Of a DNA stretch of 64,000 nucleotides, positions 33,040 through 44,800 are shown piece by piece. A program made the translations under genes and the position numbers. Position 1 is the first letter of the stretch, and the number at the start of each line of letters is the position of its first letter. The stretch is from Membranipora membranacea (lineage: Eukaryota > Bryozoa > Gymnolaemata > Cheilostomatida > Membraniporidae), in contig OU612075.1 in NCBI GenBank assembly GCA_914767715.1, positions 12,152,001 through 12,216,000 on the forward strand, given 5' to 3'. The notes below the pieces were generated by a model. The model was given only the letters and a program-made list of their open reading frames with translations, was not told the DNA's origin and searched no databases.

Positions 33040-33880
33040 AGTTTATCAGAGTTTCTAAAGAGAGAAATATTGTTTGGGATTCCTGCAAGTGAGGTAAATA
33101 AGCTCAATGAGACTGAATATTCAGCTTACTTTGAGACTCACGTGGTTACTCAATTTATGCAATGCCATTCAATGCCCACCTAGCTGAGTAGATTACCAAG
33201 CTGTTAAAAATCGACCACAAAACAATCCAAAATCTCTAACTCAGCATCAAAAAAAGAGTCACCCGAGTGACCGAACCAAATTAATAGGGCAAGCTCTGCT
33301 CAGATTATTGCAAGTGGCATTCCAAAATGCTTTTCGGACCATGCAGCTTTGGGGCAGTGCCCAAAAATAGATAGGGAAGTGAAGATTTTTGCAACACTGC
33401 AAGTTCAGTCTCTCAGCAGGAGAATAGGATGACCTACTAAGTTTGCAAGAGTCATTGCAGGATCTTCTTAAGACAAACAACCTAACAAGAACTAGATATT
33501 TCATTCAAATAAGTATTGCTGGGTTCAAATTAACCTTACTGTAGGCTCATGTGTTGAAATCAAGAAAAAATAAGTTTGGAAGAGTCCATCAGCGATCCCT
33601 TTTTGCCCTGGGTGAAAAGTTGGACTAAATGGGCGAAGAAAAAATGATTATGTGAGAAAAAATATCAAAAAATCAGCAAAAACGCTGAATCATTTGTACC
33701 TAGTGACTAGTATAGTCTACCCAGAGCATACAGATGCAGGCTAGTCTCATCACCTGATAGAAAAAAGACTGCAAAGGTTTGCAGATTGCTAGATGCCCCG
33801 AAAAGGAAGGCAGCATTTAAGCTGAAAAAAAAAAAAGGATGAGGCAGACAAACTACTGTAAACAGAAGAACTGATAGTGA
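33040..33880 (+). pseudogene. Unrecognised retroelement-like coding relic
   Basis: Protein-like stretches lie in one orientation: MESLSEFLKREILFGIPASE, VNKLNETEYSAYFETHVVTQ, IASGIPKCFSDHAALGQCPK, IDREVKIFATLQVQSLSRRI and, from about 33,725, YRCRLVSSPDRKKTAKVCRL followed by LDAPKRKAAFKLKKKK. They are separated by stops and frameshifts. The style is that of a gag-like retroelement ORF, but I cannot name the family. Confidence 0.35.
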
Positions 33881-35450
33881 GGATCAATCACCTGCAGCCA
33901 GTGATGCCATTGCAGTTTGAAAAGAAAAACCGCACAATCATCAGTTGATTGATAACGCACATTGTGCGATATGATATGAGACTAGAAGATTTTCCAATAT
34001 AACCCTCATTGTGATAATCTGTAATAAACTTACCAAAGACACCGTCTTTTTTTTCAACACGCCAGCCATATTACTATGCATTACAAACCCACCTCCTAGA
34101 AAGGAAGAAACGCAGTAAGTAGACAAATTACCATATTACAAACAATAGACAGGAAAAAAAAGCTGAAGCCCTAGCATCACAATCCAACCATAATGGTTTG
34201 ACCCACCCAAGGGCAGCGGGACAAGGTTAGCAATTACAAAATTTCGTACCTTGTCTCAGTTTCAATCAAATTACGGGTGACCTTTACCCCGGATATTGAG
34301 CATAATTGATTGAAATTCCTCTGTTTTGAGTAATTCAATAGCATGACATCAGAATAGTTATTGTCAGTACAATCATTTGATTGCAATAAGTAGTTCAAGC
34401 TGTAATCCCAAAAATTACCTTTTACTGGACTTGTTGCAGAAGTGTTAGAGTCATCATATAAACTGCGCACTGAAACCGTATACCAAGAGGGAATATAGTC
34501 ATCATGTATCCACATTCTACTGGAGAAGAATGCCTGACTCGGAGCCCATAACTTGGTGGCACAAGCTATCTGCGGGGAAACAAAGTCACAGGAGAAGGTT
34601 ATTATACAAGCAAAACGAAACAGAACAAGTATAAATTGTTCACTGTACTGTCTGACTAACAAACACTAGTTTTGGTTTGCTTTCAAAACATTAACTATAC
34701 AACTGCTTAATGCAACATCTTTGGTCATTGACAATTTTCCAACTTACCATGATTATGAGAATATTGATATCCATGTCAAGCATAACGATGTTCATACGGC
34801 ATAATATCAAGCCTGCATTTGCCATAGTTCCCTTTTGAGTTTGATGTATTTATTACAATCATGTATTCGTATATCATACAAGTAAATCAAAAATCAAGTT
34901 AAGGTGAATGAGGCTTATTGTCTAACCTCTTGAGGTGGTATTCTCTGTCTGTCAAATGACTAGACCTGATCATGCTAAACATTGAAGCTTAATACTAAGG
35001 CTTTCGTAATTGCTTTATAAGATAAATCATATACAGTCAATGGTATAGCTTAAGGGTAGCTTTGCATTACAGCTAACTATCCAAAGCTTTTTACTTCTCC
35101 ATTATCCATTAACTCAATGAAACAATATATTTGTTTGTGGCAAATCCTTTCATCTCCATGAAAGCAATGAGTAAGCCACATAATCATGTTTGGGGATGGG
35201 TGCCGTTTCTGAAAACAATGTGATTCATTGGTGGAAGATTTTCATCGATTTTCATGTTCAGATATGCTATAGGCGCATTCAATTATAATTAACATCAATA
35301 TTTGCACTTATTTACCAGTTCAAGTTGACAGAAATAAATGATTAAGCGGTACCGACAATAACAGAACTGAGTTATCTGTTCACTAAGAAAGAGGGCAAAA
35401 CTCCTATATAACTTGTGATTGAATGACAATGAAAGCTGAAAGCTTTAAGC
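33881..35450. other. Intergenic, no gene recognised
   Basis: The open frame on the minus strand at 34,234-34,662 (142 codons) has no recognisable domain. The region separates the relics from the 3' end of the PKD1-like gene. Confidence 0.45.
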
Positions 35451-35458
35451 AACACACT

Positions 35459-35520
35459 TTTTATTTCCAACATATTATCAATCAATCCACATAATTTAGG
35501 AAAACATAAATGTCTTTATT
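35459..35520 (-). promoter_or_regulatory. Candidate polyadenylation signals of the PKD1-like gene
   Basis: On the minus strand, AATAAA occurs at 35,515-35,520 (about 146 bases past the stop) and again at 35,459-35,464. Either would give a short 3'UTR. Confidence 0.5.
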
Positions 35521-35665
35521 TATCATCACCTTTTCGCTTTTGCTAACACCCTCCCTATAGAGCATTGTCATAAATCACACCTAAAGTCAATGATCATGCC
35601 AGAGGCACAAATGAGAGCATATACCCTTTCAAACAGTTCAATCCAATTTAGTTCATGCAACCAAA

Positions 35666-35830
35666 TTAGTTTGAAGAGAATCTGACTCGCTTGCACTTCT
35701 TTTTATAATATCTATTCACAATCTCATCGAGGTCTTTCTCACTTGCTCTCCCGAATAGCTGTTTGACTCGGAAGTAAAAATACTCCAGCACCTCAAACTC
35801 AATATCCTGTATGGCTTTGATATTATGAAC
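35666..35830 (-). other. PKD1-like gene: terminal exon, short cytoplasmic tail
   Basis: The final exon encodes 54 residues and TAA. It reads IQDIEFEVLEYFYFRVKQLF, which aligns in style with the conserved E.EVxE.f..r.k.l.G segment of PKD1 tails, and ends in the basic stretch YYKKKCKRVRFSSN. There is no obvious long coiled coil of the type human polycystin-1 uses to pair with polycystin-2. The stop at 35,666-35,668 is clean. Confidence 0.88.
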
Positions 35831-38800
35831 CTGTAACAGACAAATTTTTATTATTAATATTTTGTTTATTTCTTCATATGAGTCAATCACTTGTAATATT
35901 TTCTACACCTATGCAAAAGTTTTGAGACATGGAGTCAGTACGCAAGATGTGTTATCAACCCCTGAAGCAATCTTGAAGGAATGTCATGTTATGTTATGAG
36001 TAATATTTACTTAACCTCATAACTTATTTCCTTTTGCAATAGAGAATTGGTGCTAGCTAAAATGGAGTCAACCTCGACTAGGTCAACTAATCTAGCTAAA
36101 GATTGCCAAGGATTGCCTAGGGGATGGAAAATATGGCTTTTATTGAGCCCCTTTAAGCTTTGATATCGCAAATGATCACATCCTTTGCTATCAAGCGAGA
36201 GGTCCCGGGTTCGATTCCCGCTCTCATCTCGAGGGATTTACCCTGGCTTCTCCCCACCCACAAAATTCAAATCATACAACAACCAACTAATCACACACTT
36301 CTCAGACTCAGACAACTCTTGAAATCACAAAAAATCAACCGATGAAAGGACTAATCCTTCTAACATCAAGGATGTGTTCTATCAGTAATAATCAAAATTT
36401 TCCCGGGGTCTTTGAGCACTATGGGTGTCAATCACCTGTTCTCTGGAGAGTACGGTCTTATACCACCACCCTCCCCCCACATAAGACAAGAAAACGAGCC
36501 CCTCTTCCTAGCTTTGCAAAAACACATCTTAGTGAGCAAACCAAACTACATACTCTACTGCATGCTTTGTGCTGCAAAGCTACATGCTACAAACTATGTG
36601 CTACTGACTATAATATGCAACACATTACATGCTCCAAACTATCTTTTACAAAATAAGTACGCAAAACTAGTCAATAGTATGTTTACTGACTTTCTTCTCT
36701 CAATCTAAAGTAAAATCACTTACCTCTGTGATACTGTCGTTCAGTATCGCCACAAACATATTCAGCAAGAAAAACAATCCAAAGACTACGAATGTGAAAA
36801 AATACCAGCCAGCCAAATCAGGTGATACCTCACGTAAACTACCGTAGTCCCAGCTGTAATAAAATATTGGATCGGTGAAAGACACAGCTTTATCATTAGA
36901 ATCGAGTTTTAGTTGCATAAAATTTTGGAGATAAGATATCACTTTTACAGGATTTTAAAGTTTTGATTTCTATAATAACCACCAAAACAATAGATAAGAT
37001 TAATTCGCCCTGTCTAGCTGGTAGGGGAGGATTTGACTTAGAAGACTGTTTGTTGAACCACAAATCGTTGAGGGCTTGTACTTTTCATGAGATACCAATA
37101 CCCTAGATGAGATAAGAGAGTTTCAAATAGGAAGTGACAATATTGTATACCATGTAAGAAAAATAGAAGAGTAACAAGGAACCTAAAAAAGCGTAACACA
37201 AATCACACATTCATAATGACAAGTATCAACTTATCAACTTTAAACTCATCAAACAATCAGCAAGACATATGCATCACAGATAGGTTGAGTGTTCAGGAGA
37301 AGGCCCAATGACCACCTACCTGCCAAGCAGGAAGTTGTAGAGAGTGAGGAGGGATGTCTGCATGTCCCTGTAACCCGCTAAGTATGTACCAAACAGGAAG
37401 TGGCCGAGAGCAGCGAATGCTATCACTACTATAAACAGCTCGATATTAAAATGCATCAGAAGCGGCAAAGCTGATCGCAGCACCTAAAAATAGTGGAATA
37501 ATCAAAAAATTGCACCTAATGTTTCTCAAATTCTGTTGTTTTATATTTACCTGATAAAAGATTTTGCCTTAAAATATTTAGTTTAGAATAGGAGGAGTCA
37601 TTTAAAAAACCTGTAAAAATTTCAGATCAAAAATCGCTTGCTGACCTTAAGGACTTGTACAAATTGAATACTAGCACGTTAAAACTATACTGTGGTTAGT
37701 GAAATTGATTTGAACAGAGAGGCTAGATTAAAAATATTAGTAAAATACTAGGATTTCTCTGAACCGTGATTTGGTTGATAAACTACAACCAGCTCCGTCT
37801 TAAATCCGAGACAAGAAGCGCTTGAGGATAAGTTGTTAAATGATTTTCCATTTAAATTGGGCTGAGGTATAGGCCTGGTACAAAATAACCTTACATAACC
37901 ACTTACCATTTGGAGGGTAAGAAGTCTTTTGATGAATCGCAAGAGCTTTAGAAATTTAAGTACGACAGCCATCTGCAGAAAGGCAAGCAGATAGTGATAT
38001 GCAAACTGCCAGATAGCCACATCGTATAAGCTGACAAACCTACTGCCATCCATGTTCTTGTACTTCAGCTACAAAAGAACAGGTACAGATGGTTTCAGTG
38101 AGAATCTTTTGATCTAAAAACAATGAACAAAACACTTCAAAATATCAAAAAGTTTCTAAATCCTTTATATCCAACAGAATGAGATAGCTACATCGGAGTC
38201 AAAGCTTATCTGTTGCTAGTATCAATACAAAAATGATCATCTTGCATTCTGAGAAATCATCTTACGAATTGAAACATCGGGAAAACCGGGGTTGTTAAGG
38301 ACAACTCTCTGTTTGGAAGTAATCCATTTACTGAAATGTACTATGGTTGTAAAGGCTAATCAGGCTGTCCATACATCAATACTTGCGCCATCAAGGACGA
38401 TCAATGACACTTTTTGTCAGCAGTTTCTTCTGTTTGGGATTACGTTTGATTGGTTCACCTTGATGGCCACCACAATCAACAAAGGAAATTTGTCATGTTG
38501 GTCATGTTTTTCAAGACAATAAAATGTATGGAGACAAAGTGACCAGCACTACCAAGTTCTCAATCCCTGACCCACTATGAGTACAGCCTAACAACACACA
38601 ACAAACAATGCAAGCTATGGAATGGAATAAGCACTCACCGCAAAAAGTGCTAGTTGAACAGCAGTATTTCTCCTCCAATACACACACACTACACATAGCG
38701 AGAGGAAAATAATCACAATTTCCCAAACATTATACAGGCTGGAGAAGTAAGACGAGAGGCCATACCGGAAAATCTTCATAAACTCTCTTATCATATACAC

Positions 38801-41800
38801 AATTAACAGGAACATCAGTATCCTCTCAAACCACTACAAACAAGGATGTATGTTTACAACATTCCCAGGATGCAACTCTGAAAAATAATCAGATCAATCT
38901 CATCAATTGCTCTACCACTGACCTTATCAAACTGTAAATTTTAAAAATGATTCAAAAAACAAAGCTGACTAGCTCTTTTCATTTCATTTTTTCATTTCAT
39001 TTCATCGTTTATTACAGTCTCATGTTTGAGAAATATTTTGTTTTCGCTGAGCAATAAAAGTTATGGTGTAAACATTAAAAAGTTTTGGTCTGGTTGGTTG
39101 TAAAAATTGAAAAAAAATAAATAAACAGTAAGAATTATCACTAGTTGGCTAAAAAAGTATACTATTTAACTTCCGCACACAGAGGGATCGGAAACAGTCA
39201 GTTCGTATGTTTACCCTCGTTTTGATTGCTCTGTATCGACCAGACGGAAGTTTATCGAATGTAAATACTGGGTCAGCGTGGTCAGTAGCTACGAGTCTGA
39301 GGCATCTTGTTCTCATCACTCTTTCGTATATTGCCTCGATGGTGTCAAACTTGCAGCTACCTAGATAGCCTGCGAGGCTTATAACTTTATTGAGCGATTT
39401 CCTAGATGACGAGGATAAGTGGCCATATAGAGTGCTAAGGTGGTACAAAAATATACATTCAATAAAAGTAGTATAGCATTGCATTCTAAGAGGCACAGCT
39501 ATATGCATTGAATACAGCTTCTTCATGATGTAAAGTCTCTTGCGGGCTTTCTTGATGACTTCGATGGAATATTCTTGGAACTTAAGCTTTTTGTCAATAA
39601 TAGTGCCTAAGTATTTAAAACTGTCAACCTGCTCTACATTATTACCATTGATAACTAAGCTATCATGTACAGGATTGTCTCTTTGCCTCTCAGCACAGAT
39701 GAAAGTAAGAAAAAAATTTAAGAAAGAAGAAAACTGGGATGCATATAAGAAGCAGCGGAACCTAGTGACTAATTTGATAAGGCGCGAGAAAAGAAAATGT
39801 ATTGAGGAATTGATAAAGAATTCAAACGCAGGTGACACAAGACAAATTTCGAAAACACTTAATGTTAAATCTAAACCGTCCACACCTAATAATGCACAAC
39901 TTTCTGCAATGGAACCGAGGAGTTAGAGGGAAGGAGGGTGGTCACGTGATCAATCTAATGATACTATATATGACCTTGTGACATACAGGTACTCCTGTAC
40001 CTGTGTGCCACATTATCCACCACTGGCGGTTGGTTGTTCATTGTTGCTGTGCAGTGTGCTTTGATTAAATCTCCGCTTTGCTATGTATGATGGATTGTGA
40101 TACTTGATAGCTTCCTAATTGCCTATTATCATCATTTATGTTATTTATCGTCAATTTTAATCAGGAAGCTCAATCTCCTGTTTTGAGTGTCATGTCTAGG
40201 TCATGTACCATCCTTGAATGAGCATCATTAATTAAATCCTGCAAGATCTTTCTGTAATGTAAAGTTTTACTGTGTAAATTTTATAAGCTGGTAGAATTTA
40301 TTATAAAGATCAGTTGCTAGCGGCATTTTGAATGGAGTAGTCGCAATTTGGATTTTGCCTGGCAGCTTGCTGCTAGGGTCATGTATATTGTGTCTGAATA
40401 AAACCGGCAAACTGCCAACAACACAAATTGTCGGAGTATCTTACAACCTAACTACCATCCCACATGAAAATCAAAATGGCTGAAAAAGATGAATAATTTC
40501 ATTTGCATATTGTGGCAGTAAACACATTAAGATAGCACATATTATCAATTAAAGTATCCTCACCATTAGAAAATACTTATATCTTTCTGTTGCCAAGTGT
40601 ACCCAGCTGAATTACTGTCTTGTTTAGAAGATGGCCAAAGTTGTAAAAATCCTGAAATCACGCCATTTTCACCTTTGTGCTCTATGGAAATCACAACACA
40701 TGCACCTAGCACTTCTTTGTTGATATCATATGAAAGAGCAAACTCTGATTGGTTAGTCAAACTAAATAAAATGAACAAACTATATTCAGGGGTAGTATGT
40801 ATCAAGATTTCTTTTTTAGTTCTTTATTAATCAGTCATTAAATAGTCAAACTTTGTCGAAAGTGAACTTTACCTTAGTTAAAGTGAAGATGGTAGCACTT
40901 TTTTTTCCCAGAATTGTAAACACCTCATGATCACTCTAGACATAACCATTTTTCTTGGTTCTACCCCTGTTTTTTTTTAAGTGGTGATTCTCTTCATGCC
41001 CCACAGAGATATCAACCTCTCAAATCTGCTAACCTTAGCAGAGAGGAGTTAAAAACAAGTTATCCTCTCATGTTAATCTAGTTTCGGCCAATCATTTTGG
41101 GGAAATTCGACACACCCTTATTTATGCAAATGAGGTATCCATATTACTGGTATACATATTAGTGGTATCCTTACTACAATCTATCACCAAACTATATCTT
41201 AAAGGGTTTATTTTTCCTCCAGAAGAGAGCCTTCAGGTTGATATGTAATATACAAAAGATCCCTAATCACTTGGTACCAACTCAAGAATTATCAAGGTCG
41301 TAACACCTTTTACCTTTACCAGTGCTCAACATATATTTTACTAGCATTACTGGACATCAATTGATGAACAAGAAATGTCCAACACTTTTGTTAGAACATT
41401 TTAATTTTTCGCGCAATTTCAATTTGAGGGACATGTTCAAGCTACACCCAACTTCAAATAACTTTTTAGATAATATCATAGCATCTAGTTTTAACAATAT
41501 TCCATATAAGTTATGTTCAATAATCAAATATAAATCATTCAAACTCAATTTTTTCTGATTATCTTTTTCGTCATGCCGATTAAGTAAGAAAAAAAGTATT
41601 CAAATTAATTTAACTAAATTAAAATATATTAAATAGAATTAAAAATTATCAAAATAATTTAAATTGAACGGATTTAATGGAAATATATGAAATAAAAATG
41701 AAAATAAAATATATCCCTGCTCAGTTAGCAATTTCGTTTAGAAACAACAGTCAAGAATTAATATTTCTACGGCAAATTCCAGCTGGGAAACCAACCAAAA

Positions 41801-44800
41801 TCTAAGTAATCTTCCTGATCACTAATTATCAATTAAGCAAAGCCTGATTGCATGTCATTGTTTTAAAAATAATCTCGCTTGGTGACAAGCTACAAAATAT
41901 TTCTGACAATATTTAAACTTACACTGCTTTTGTTTTCAAAGTCTCTGGTATCACGGTACAGCTTCATAGTCCACAAGTGAGGGATGACCATAGTGTCACC
42001 TACAGCTGTGAACTCAAACACCAGAACTACCATAGTAAACAGGTTCACATGTGGGTTGTAGAGAGAAAACTCCACAAAGACTACCCGAGTCAGCTCATTG
42101 GTCCATCTGCGTGATTTCAGCAGATCCATTTGGTTTATTAGTCTTGTTTGGTTGTTTGATACCAGGTAGTAAACATACCCTCCACCTTGATATTCACCGA
42201 AGCAATGATATGACTTTCAATCAGCTATGATAACCTGTTAAAATTATGTTCCCGACGCAGTTGAACAGTTATTGTATCATAGTTAGTTTGACATGTAGTT
42301 GGGCAGTGATTTTGGTGGTACAGGAGCATTACAGCCAGTCAGGCACATAGGTGGTCATTAGGCCGACAGAACATAAACATTATAGGAAAGACCCACCTGA
42401 CAAGATTTGATTTGTTCCATAAAGAGGTTTAGTTTGCAGTGTGCCACTGTCATGGAAGTGCCAGGGGTTATAGTCTTCCTCCGCTAGTTCTGTCTGATTG
42501 TTGGAGAGTAGAGACCAGCTGCCGTTATAGTGACGGTAGTCTAAGTGGTGGCTGGAGTAGTCAGCGTGACATGCTGGTATTGTTTTCTTGATGTAATTAG
42601 GGATTCTACAACTTGCTGAAAGTGAAAAATTCCTATTTTTGTCAAGGGTGGATAACTTTTTTCTTTTCGTTTTCTGGGGTCATAGAAGCTTACTTAAAAG
42701 CAGTGCGCCTATGATAAGAGGGTATATTATTGAACAATGAGCAAATCTCTTAAATCAACAAAAGCATTAATTACTGCCAACATTTATATAAATAAACAAA
42801 TTAACAGATAAATGAATAAATAAATTAAAAGATGAAAAAATAAACAAAAAAAGAAATGATTGCGTAAATAAATGAGTAAATAAATGAGTAAATAAGAATA
42901 AGATAAATAAATATTTATATATCACTCACAGTTGGTAATCCGGAGTTGTCTTAGTCTGATAGAGCCGACCAGGTGAGTGAGAGGATCAATAGTCTGTGTA
43001 GGTGTGTCTTTAACCTGTCCATACTGGTCATCTAGGGGGTAGAGATTGGGGATAAGTCCTTCTCTCATAAACTCATAGAAATCTGAGGGCACAGCTACCT
43101 ACAAAGAGTTTTAATGTAAATCACATTTCTTATCAGTAGCTGCTCAGCTTGCACTAAAAAGACCAATTGATGGGCAGTAAAAGGACTTATGAATTTGATC
43201 TACAGAAGAATACAGTTAATAGAATGGTTGTAAATTTGACTACAGAAAAATACAGTGCTGTGAAAAAAGCTGACTGTCAGAATTTAACAAAGTATTTGCA
43301 CCTGCCTCAGATATTGACAGCCCTCCATAGTGTCCCTCAGTGACAAGATGTTTGACTGCTTGATGATGCCAGTAAGCTTTGGGAGAAATTTGACCATAGA
43401 CAACGATAACTACACAAGTCGCGAACACAATGTATATCAGGATGTCTAGTAGCATATAATCAAAGTTTATCTTGAAGTAAGCTATTAACTGCAGCTTGAA
43501 TTGTCCCTTTTTCTCTGTCTCTTCATCTTGCAGGGTTTTGATCTGGAAAAGATGAATTATAAATATCATTGAAGAGGATAATGGTATAACTAGAAGATTT
43601 GATGATTTTTGTTGTAGTTGAAGGCAAATCACAAATGTAAACTGGAATAGAAAATTGCAAAAAATCATTCATATTCAACTTATAATATTAAATTATGTAC
43701 AACATTAAACTTTGTACAGCACTCAGTACACATAGATAGATCGTTGTACTGCACTCAACTTACTGTATCCTTCACTTGTTGCCACGTATCAGTTATATTT
43801 GTAGCGACAGCATCAGTTATATCACTGGCTTTGTCTTTGACAGCTATGACAACATCAAAGAGAGTCCGTGATTGTTCTTCAGGCTCCAAATCTATTGGTT
43901 TCAGCGTATCGGGTCCTATCAAACAAACTTATATCACTTAGCAAAAGACAGACTTGGAACTTCAACCCAAACATGTATTAACTGTACACAAAGAAATCAT
44001 TGAGAGGGTGATTTTTTGTGGTATGCTCATCTGAAACATGCAAATATTGAACCACCATTTTTGTAAGATAAATATCTGCCCAACTAGATGTAAAGTAATC
44101 ATATTTGCCCATAGTGTATTTATTTGGTATTTCTATTTATATTATGTTTCATTCAAAAATCTGTATTTAAATTTAAGTTGCTCAATCTAAGATGGGTTGC
44201 TAGAAACAATATTTTCAGACCTAGTGATTCAAACCATTGAAAATGATAGTCTATTCATGGGGCTCCTCGTGTATTTTACTGAAGATTGAAGATTGAGTGT
44301 TTTAAAGTTGAAGAAAAGATTTAGTCAGCTCAAATGAAAAATCAATAAAAGATTTTAGACTTGAATTCAGTCCAACAATTTGGAGTTAGTTACTCAGATT
44401 ACGTGTTTTGGACAAACAACTCTTAACAATAACAGCCTATCAAAACAAAACCAAAACTCAAGCACATGGGTCATTCTAAGCAGAAATGAGTAGATAACAC
44501 CACGATCCAGTTGTTTTGAAGAATTAAGTCTGAAGATTTAGAGTTTTAAAATTGAAGATTGCTCTATTTTCTCTGAAGAAATTGAAGACAGCTTTGTGTG
44601 CAGGGAGCCCCATTCATGGCATGGTAAACAGGTTATGAGTTGTGTCTCCATGACAAGAGAGGACACAACTACTAAGTATCAATGGTCACATTCATTGGCC
44701 GTCAAATATATTCATCAGTTCGGCCGGAAAGCTTTAACTCCTTTATATTCGTATGATGTCTTTGTACGATAATGACCAGCCTCATGATATATTCACATAC

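Noticed and set aside
39149-39883. Minus-strand ORF of 244 codons taken as one protein
   Set aside because: Only the part below about 39,690 is RT C-terminus. The N-terminal part is the antisense of the inverted LINE segment, so the ORF is a junction artefact.
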